From positions 29,301,501 to 29,365,500 of the forward strand of contig NC_133389.1 of assembly GCF_047511655.1 (NCBI RefSeq): DNA of 64,000 bases, read 5' to 3'. A model generated the notes under the pieces. The model was given only the letters and a program-made list of their open reading frames with translations. It was not told the origin of the DNA and made no database searches. The DNA comes from Castor canadensis. Its lineage: Eukaryota > Chordata > Mammalia > Rodentia > Castoridae. Positions 57,310 to 64,000 of this stretch are shown piece after piece (positions within the stretch are counted from its first letter, which is position 1; each line of letters opens with the position of its first letter). The position numbers and the translations under genes were made by a program.

Positions 57310-58490
57310 TCATGGAGACTTCATGATCACCATTGCCAACGCCTCCCACTTTCTGTCTTGTCTCAGTTCATGTCCATGAATCTGCTATTGTCAAGGTCAC
57401 TGATGACTTTCCATTTGCCAGATCAGTGGTGTCTTCCCTTCTTCTTTGAACTCCCTTAGCATTGGATGGAGTTGACACTAGTGTCTAGGAAAGATTCTCT
57501 CCTTTGAGCTTTCTGTCCCTGGGCTCCATGTCCAGATTTCCTCCTACCTGCAGATCTTCCTTCTCAGTCCTTCTGCCAACATCTGAATGTCAGAGCTGAC
57601 CTCAGGCCTGTCCTCAGCCTTTTTCCTTCTGGTTCATGGAGAGGACATCTCATGGAATCCTCTGTCCTTTAACTCTGAATGTCTGTCTCTAGACCTGCCT
57701 TTGGTGTGCCTTTTGGACTCTTACCTGTTACCTTCTCTTGGATATCTGAGGTTCCCAGCAAACTTCCCATGGCCACTCACCTTTCCATTCACACTCTAAA
57801 CCTGTCATGTCCCCACTTCCTTAATGGCTCCCTCACCCAACTCGTTGCTCAAGCTAAAGTTCTAAAAGTTGTTATAGATTTTTATCACTTTTATTTGCTA
57901 AGTCTTAGCTGTCAGCACACCCTGACATTTCCATCCCTAAACTACTCCTGAGTCTGTCTCCTTCTCCCTCAACTCCTGGTCACCTTCTCACACAGCAGAG
58001 TTTCTTCTCAAAGCTCACTCACCCCCTTTGCAGCCACTCTGTTCCCTGCTTAAATGCTCTGAGAGTCTCCATCTTGCTGGGTGCCTCACAAGCCCAATGT
58101 GGCCAGGTGTCACATACCGCTCTGACTTCCCCACCCTCTGCCCCAGCCACCTTGGCAGCTGCTATGACTGCAGCAACCTGGCTCTTGCTGCCCTCAGATC
58201 ATTTGTGTTTACTCTCTGTTCTTCCAGCACATCTGCCTAGGGCTGCACACCTCTCTTCATGTCCTCTGTGCAGAGAGGACTTTCTTGACTTCCCACTGCC
58301 CACAGGTTCCCTCCAGTCTCCTACCCTGCCCTTGTTTGTTTTATAGCACTATATTGAATAAGTGTTTTATCATCTCCACGCATGGAAACTGGATAAGGGT
58401 GGGGATTTTTGCCTGGTGAGTTCATCACTGTATTTTGCCTGAAACAGTGCCTGGCCCACAGTGCAGGATCAGTAAATCAGCAGTGAGTGG
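57310..58490 (+). repeat. LINE-2, long 3' portion
   Basis: About 1.2 kb in L2 order: 'gtcaaggtcactgatgacttt', 'catgtccccacttccttaatggctcc', 'gcatggaaactggataagggtgggg', 'acagtgcctggcccacagtg'. Frames here are L2 ORF remains, not host exons. Confidence 0.75.
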
Positions 58491-59593
58491 AAGAGAGAAA
58501 ATCCCTCCCCACCACTGAGGGACACTGGAGGAATCTTGTATAAGTCAGTGTTGTCACGGCCAGACAGGTGATGAGCTCAGAGGCTGGGGGCAAGGAGAAG
58601 GGAGGGCTAGAAGGCAGCCCAGGAAGCTGATACCAGGCTGACCTCTGATGGATGTGTATTTAACTAGGAAGACACAACAAAGAAGACCATCACAGACTCT
58701 GAGACTAATGGAGGAGATTCAGGAAGACTGAATCTCTGACCTGCACCAGGGTAGAGATGAGGATGACTAAGGAAGTAGAAGTGGCAAGATTTGGCAGGAG
58801 ATGAAGGAGAAGGAGGCAACTAGGATGCTCCTTTGGGTTTTTTGGGGTGGGGGAAGGTGGTCAGACTCCACCAGGGGCAGGCAGGCCATGGCCAGTGCTG
58901 GTGTAGACCTTCAAAGCTGAGCTGAATTTTTTTGCAAGGGGAATTTTTAGGGCACCCTGGGTGGAAAATATCACTTCATAGGTATTCTTACAGGGAATTT
59001 ACTGGCCACTGGGATGAGGACCCTGCAGATCTACTGGCTGCAGGAGGAAGTGTGAGTCTCAGCATCTGACTTTGCCTCTGACCACCAGTCCCCTCCCCAT
59101 GGACAGATTAGCCACAGGATCACCTAGGGTGCACTCAGAACAGCAGGTCTTTCAAAAACAGCTCTGGCGATTCCCGGGGACAGACGAGGAAATTGTGACC
59201 CAGAGAGGACAGGTGAAATCTGAGGCTGCTGAGCAGGGCCACGAAGCAGCCAGGGTCCAGCCAGGGCTGTCCACCATGTGACAGTGTCTCCTCCTGGCCA
59301 CCATGGTTTGCTGTAGTTTGTAGCTGAGCCCTTCCAGCCTCTCTGGACCTACTTTGGAAGACACACTGGTCTTTGGACCAGAGTGTACAAATTGTCAGGC
59401 TGCAATTTCCCAACTCTGATTTCTGTGTGTTTGCTGATGGGTGGTGTGCTGGCTCCAGATGACAGCTGTTCTGGCTCCAGAAATAGCATTGAGATCGATG
59501 AAGGGCTGTCACCCTTGGGAGGGGGTGGGGGCTGCTTACCATGAAAACCCCCAGGGAACTGTGGCTGCTAGAGTCAGGGAGAGGGGTTCAGTG
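58491..59593. other. Intron, no exon recognised
   Basis: Unique-looking sequence. Confidence 0.5.
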
Positions 59594-59775
59594 AAGTGAT
59601 TAAGACCCGGGCTTCTGGGTTCTCGAACACCACCATTTACTAGGTGAATGACCTTGGGCAAGGTGCTTTACCTCTTGCAGTGTGAGTTTCAGGTATAAAG
59701 TGGGGAAGTAATGCATGCCTCATAGGGCTGTTAAGGGTATTAAATGAGGCACAATTAAAGGGTCTGGTATCAGGC
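59594..59775 (+). repeat. MIR SINE
   Basis: 'ttactaggtgaatgaccttgggcaaggtgctttacctc' to 'catagggctgttaagggtattaaatgagg'. Confidence 0.9.
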
Positions 59776-61029
59776 TGCCTAATACAGTTGTGCAAGATGG
59801 GCACTGCATAAAAGCAGTCAAAAAGTCAAGTGAGACTGAAATCCAGCTCACTTTCACTCCACCAGCCTTATTACGTGGCATGAGGCTTAATTAGTTTGGA
59901 GGTAAAAGGGTTTTTTCCTAATTCACACAGAAGTGTCATACGGGCTAATGGTGTTCCTTACCACTGTGGACTAAACCACTCTGTGGTTCTCTGAGGCTCT
60001 GCCTCAGGCTTAACAGGATCACAGGGTTCAGACTGCTGAGTTCAGGGGCACAGAGCAGGCTCCATGCCTGGGGACTGTTGACAGAGGCCTTATCAGCCTG
60101 CAAAGCTGGCGCCCATGTGTGGGTAGGTGGGGAGCTGTACCCAGGACCACCAAGGATCCCCTCTAGGCCTTCTGCATCGTCTTTTTAGGTAGTGGAGGCT
60201 GTTGAATGCTGCCCAGCCCTGTCCTTCACATTCCCTGTGGCCACAGGGACAGGGGCAGATGGATGTAGCTTGGTGCCAGCATTGGATTTGGCTTCTGAAA
60301 GCCAACTGACATTGGAGAGGAACTGGGCTTCTGGTATCACCGACTGGCTGGGACCATTTATACTTGTAGGTGCCAACCAGGGTTCCTCCCCTTTGAGCTG
60401 GGTAGAGATCATCTTTCTAGAACGGAAAGAAGAGAAGGTGACTCACTGGTGAAGCTAGTGGAGTTTGAGAAGGTTGGAAGGTTGCTCTCTTAGATTCCTT
60501 GCCAGGCAAAGGGGAAGCTGGGGACTTAAAAGCAAAGTACACTTATCAGTGATTTCCAATAATGAACGAATCATAACCCCGTTACGGGAAACTTATGAAA
60601 ATACAGAAAGGCATTTTAAAAACTGCCCTTTATCTCATGACTCCGAGAAACCCCTGTTAACACCTCCTAGTTCTTCTGTTTCCCCAGGCATCGCCAAACG
60701 CATGTGGACTTCTTTATGGAGGTCAGTTTTGTGCTTAGCATTTTGCATTGGATGCTATCATGAGAGCATCTTCCCATGTCATTACACAAAACAACGGGAG
60801 CATCCTTTTCCTGGATGACTGCAGGATGGGCTGCATCCAACCACACGAGGATTTGTGTGGCTTCCTCCAGACGTAGTCCTTGCTGTCCTGTCTGAGACAG
60901 GATCTAGGGGTGACCCAGTGTGCTAATCCATCATCATTAGGGACCAAGCCACAGCAGTACATCCCCCAAAAGCAAAGCCCAGGAAGGCTGGAGAATTAGC
61001 CTTCCTGGTTATTAGCTTCCCCTTTCTTT
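59776..61029. other. Intron; old LINE-like patch 60530-60800
   Basis: The patch resembles the sequence at 44.5-45.1 kb. 59880-59960 ('ggcttaattagtttggaggt') is AT-rich and repeat-free. No exon recognised. Confidence 0.45.
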
Positions 61030-61649
61030 TTATTTTTTGTAATTTTAAAAAATTAGGATAAATTCGCTGTACGGGAGAGATTCATTGTGGCAATTCCAAA
61101 TAGACTTATATTGTACGTTGGTTAGCTCACCCCCACCATCTCTTTCCCCTTGTCTCCCTCCCCACCCCACTTCAAACAATTGCAAGAGATTTCATTCTTC
61201 TGTTTCATATAAGTATATGAAAACCATTCCCTCACCCTAATTTCCTTCGTTCACCTTCCCTCTCCCATGAGTACCCCTCCACACTGTACCAATTTTATAG
61301 TCCTGTCTTTATTAATTTCTAAGTCAATGTTCAAAGGAGTTTCTTGATGTATGCCCACTGTGGTTCATTCAACCCCTTCCATTACTCTCTTACCCCTTTA
61401 CCTCCCACCCCCCATTTTTCAACAGTTTTCAATATGTATCCTTGTACCCTGTACCTGCACAGATGTTATGTTTTACAATATTGTTGATGCTCTATCTTTC
61501 TCCTTTCCTTTCCCTCCTTCCCCAAGTTCTATAGAGTAGTTCTACTATATATGAGTTTGTATTTGATTGTGTTTGTTTTTGTGTATATGTTTATCTTTGG
61601 GATCTATCTTCCACATGTGAGAGAAAACATGCAACCTTTGTCTTGCTTA
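61030..61649 (-). repeat. L1 3' UTR, second type, longer copy
   Basis: 'aattaggataaattcgctgt', 'ttatattgtacgttggttagc', polypyrimidine tract, to 'ccacatgtgagagaaaacatgc' at the ORF2 end. Related to 47504-47724. Confidence 0.75.
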
Positions 61650-62475
61650 ACCTGTTAGCTCCTCTTTTTCAGATGGGAAAACTGAGGTGTCAGACCCAGG
61701 CATGGAGCAGTTTTGATGACTTGGCTGAGTGTGTTTTCTGGGGACTTAGGGATTGTGTTAATTGGGCATGGGAAGATGCAGATTTGGAAATGACCCAGGT
61801 GAGGGAAGGGGTTTGTACTCACAGATCCCTGGAGACAGGTCAGGGTATGTCACACAGAGCCCAATGAGAAGCACCAGGGACAGGCGGGAGACAGTGGAAG
61901 CATGGGATAAATGTGACCTTCTAAGGGGTCAGTAACTGGATAGGCAGGGTTTGCAGGCTCAGATTGGCCTGTCTGAAACTTTCTTCTGGCTCTGGGTGTC
62001 AGGGCAGTCCCTGGTTGCCTAATACCTGGTCCTGGGGTGATCAGGGCAGGGAATAAATACTGGACCAGAATGTGAAAGCCCAAGGGAGGAGGGGGCCTAG
62101 GCATTGCTCTGCATCTGTTGGGATGCACACAATAGGTATGCTCCTAGGCTCATGTGTTACTGTTTCTAGAGGCCCTGGGAGGGGCAGGCCTTCCAGGGTG
62201 GGCAGGGGCCCTGGGCCCAAAGCCTTAGAGTCTGCAGCAGAGTCAGGGTATCCAGGACACCCCAAGCCTGAGCAGGACTTAGCATGAGCTCCATCCACAG
62301 GGTAGCAGGAGGGATGTTTACTAAACTCAGCAGAAGGAAGTCACTGGAGCAGATGGTAGAGAAGCTGCCTGAGTTATTCATCCTTGACTCAGCTCTGCCA
62401 TCATCCTGCTGAGGGACTGGAAGCCAGTGTCTGGCGTCCTGGGCCTCCCTGTGGCATCTGCTGGAAGCACTTGCC
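61650..62475. other. Intron; MIR scrap at 61660-61720, otherwise nothing
   Basis: 'cagatgggaaaactgaggtg' is MIR (-). Confidence 0.5.
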
Positions 62476-62640
62476 CTTTAGTTGCAGAAGAAGGGCAACA
62501 GCAGGAGTGAACATTTCTTGTACCTCCTGTGGGCTACTGCCTACCTGGAATGCTCACCAATGTCTTCTCTCTGTCACTCATGTACTGCACTGCCTTTGCT
62601 GCTTTTATGGTTGAAGAAACTGAGGCTCAGAGAAGTGACA
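62476..62640 (-). repeat. MIR-like sequence, first copy of a local duplication
   Basis: 'gaagaaactgaggctcagagaag' is MIR core; its left part matches 63871-64000. Confidence 0.65.
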
Positions 62641-62649
62641 GACCTAACA

Positions 62650-63003
62650 TGGCTGTCTTAGTCCATTTGGGCTGCTATAACTGAATGCCATAGGCTGGGT
62701 GGCTTATAAACAACAGAAGGTTATTTCTCATAGTCTTTTAGGCTACAAGTTCAAGATTCAGATGAGGGGGCCTACTTCCAGGTTCATAGACAACACTTTC
62801 TTGCTGTATCTTCATGTGGTGGAAGGGGCAAGGGGTCTCTATCTCTCTCTCTCAGGCGTCTTTTGAAAGGGTGCTAATTCCATTCATGAGTGCTCTGCCC
62901 ACCTCACCTCCCAAGATCCCACCTCCTTACTACCATTACACTGGGGGTTAGGATTTCAACATATGAATTTTGGGAGACACAGACACAGCAGTGGCTAACA
63001 AGG
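62650..63003 (-). repeat. MaLR-type LTR (MLT-like)
   Basis: 'gtcttagtccatttgggctgctataactgaatgcc' to 'ggatttcaacatatgaattttggg'. Confidence 0.85.
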
Positions 63004-63279
63004 GATGTGAGTCCAGCTTTAAAAACCTCTCCACCTAAGAGCATCTAACACACAGCACTGTTTGTCTGTTTGCCTTCACTGTTTGGAGTCATTCTCCTGC
63101 CTGGTTCGGGGTGTGAGTGATGTAGAAAGGAGGCAAGGTGGGATTGCTTTGTGGAGGAAATGGTAGGGCTGCTGGTCAGAGGGAAGATGGTACCCTAGTT
63201 CAAACAGTATTTTAAGGAGGAGACAGGGAGAAGTCACACAGCTGGCTTTTAGCCACACTCAAGATGTGTCCAAAAGTCT

Positions 63280-63370
63280 CCCAGCTCCGAGGACTTTGAT
63301 CTTCTAATTATCTCTGGCATCATTTGCATCTGGAGCTTTTCTTAGCAACAGCCTGGGATCGTGACTTCAC
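63280..63370. promoter_or_regulatory. Candidate intronic enhancer (motif cluster)
   Basis: Within 70 bases: TCF/LEF-like actttgatc (63293-63301), homeobox core TAATTA (63305-63310), perfect octamer ATTTGCAT (63322-63329) and RFX-like half-site cttagcaac (63341-63349). No repeat match. Function inferred. Confidence 0.4.
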
Positions 63371-63870
63371 CCAACCCAGTGGATTCCAAAGGCTTAGTGG
63401 CTCCTGGCTCTGGTTGCTGTCTGTGAGAAAACAGTAGACCTCACTTACCACTGTGTGACTGGAAAGCTATGTGAGTTAGAGCCAAGGTCATGGAGTTTTG
63501 TGGTCACCCCAGGCTGACCTCTTGTTCTTAGTTGTAGATGACAGAATCCACGTCAGCTAGTTGAAAGAGAAAGGGATTTATTAAGGGCACAGTTAGCTCA
63601 GAATCTTTGGGAAGACTGAAGAAGTGGGGCCATTATGAGAGCCACTGCCCGATGAAATCATTAAGGTACTGTCACTTCTGCAGTTTCCAAGAGCCACGCC
63701 AACTCTGCTGCATTCTGCACCAGCAAAACCATGCCTTGTGCCTTGCCATCTTTCTCAGATAACAGCTCAGAATAGGTTTCATGTGAACGCTTCTGATTGG
63801 TTGAAACTAAATTGTACCAAGAGACCTAGCTGCAAAGTAGCCTGGGAAATGTAGTCTTTAGCTTTCCAGT

Positions 63871-64000
63871 CTTTTTAGTTACAGGAAAAAGGGAGCAGTG
63901 GGAGTAATCATTTCTTGTACTTCCTGTGTGCTACTGCTTTCCCAGAAATGCTCACTAGTGTCACAACTCTGTCACTCACATACCACACCATCTTTGCAGC
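63871..64000 (-). repeat. Second copy of the 62476-62607 sequence, cut by window end
   Basis: 'catttcttgtacttcctgtgtgctactgc' parallels 'catttcttgtacctcctgtgggctactgc', and similarity continues to the end. Confidence 0.7.

Larger units (their letters stand above)
52081..64000 (+). other. ST8SIA5: ST8SIA5 intron after the cassette exon (extends past the window)
   Basis: Starts with donor gtacag. I looked for the next expected exon, which should begin in phase 2 with a Tyr-Phe-Glu-Phe-Tyr-type stem sequence followed by the sialyl motifs, and did not find it. The rest of the gene should therefore lie to the right. Confidence 0.7.

Noticed and set aside
57587..58346. Overlapping open frames as possible exons
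   Set aside because: The sequence is a LINE-2 3' portion and the frames are remnants of it.
1..64000. CRISPR-like or other regularly spaced repeat array
   Set aside because: Repeats are dispersed SINEs, LINEs and microsatellites. No array of short direct repeats with unique spacers was seen.
52081..64000. Next ST8SIA5 exon (conserved stem and sialyl motifs)
   Set aside because: Looked for the expected Tyr/Phe/Glu-rich start and cysteine-containing blocks; none was found with splice sites.

Overview
The window is mammalian nuclear DNA: AT-moderate sequence packed with LINE-1, LINE-2, MIR, MaLR-type LTRs and, above all, a compound SINE in which a tRNA/ID-like box (phrases like 'gtggctcaagtggtagagcacctgcctagcaag') is fused to one or more B1/7SL-like boxes. 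ID- and B1-like SINEs point to a rodent. This compound type I associate from memory with the beaver/kangaroo-rat branch (Castorimorpha), most likely Castor. The species call is an inference; the rodent call is firmer.

Only one protein-coding gene is recognised, on the + strand: ST8SIA5 (alpha-2,8-sialyltransferase 8E, a Golgi enzyme of ganglioside synthesis in brain). Its CpG-island promoter lies at about 23.1-24.4 kb. Exon 1 codes from 24026 to 24156 and gives the cytoplasmic tail, the membrane anchor and the start of the stem. A 27.8 kb intron follows. A symmetric 108-nt cassette exon at 51973-52080 adds 36 stem residues with two N-glycosylation sequons. The catalytic exons were not found and should lie beyond the right edge.

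Layout: 1-7 kb is mostly LINE-1, including a young L1 nested in a slightly older L1 with both target-site duplications (TSDs) readable. 7-23 kb is upstream intergenic sequence with scattered SINEs, an L2, an imperfect inverted repeat near 20.4/21.0 kb, and a short stretch with two back-to-back octamer motifs at 13.33 kb. 23-24.4 kb is the promoter and exon 1. 24.4-52 kb is intron 1, with a SINE-riddled minus-strand L1 at 29.6-32.9 kb and several MaLR LTRs. 52-64 kb is the next intron, with an L2, L1 3' UTR pieces, an LTR and a motif cluster near 63.3 kb that could be an enhancer. I found no tRNA, rRNA, CRISPR array or second gene. The most useful things to check are the conserved cassette exon, the open frame with a hydrophobic segment running into it, the POU/octamer motifs, and the nested and inverted repeat structures.
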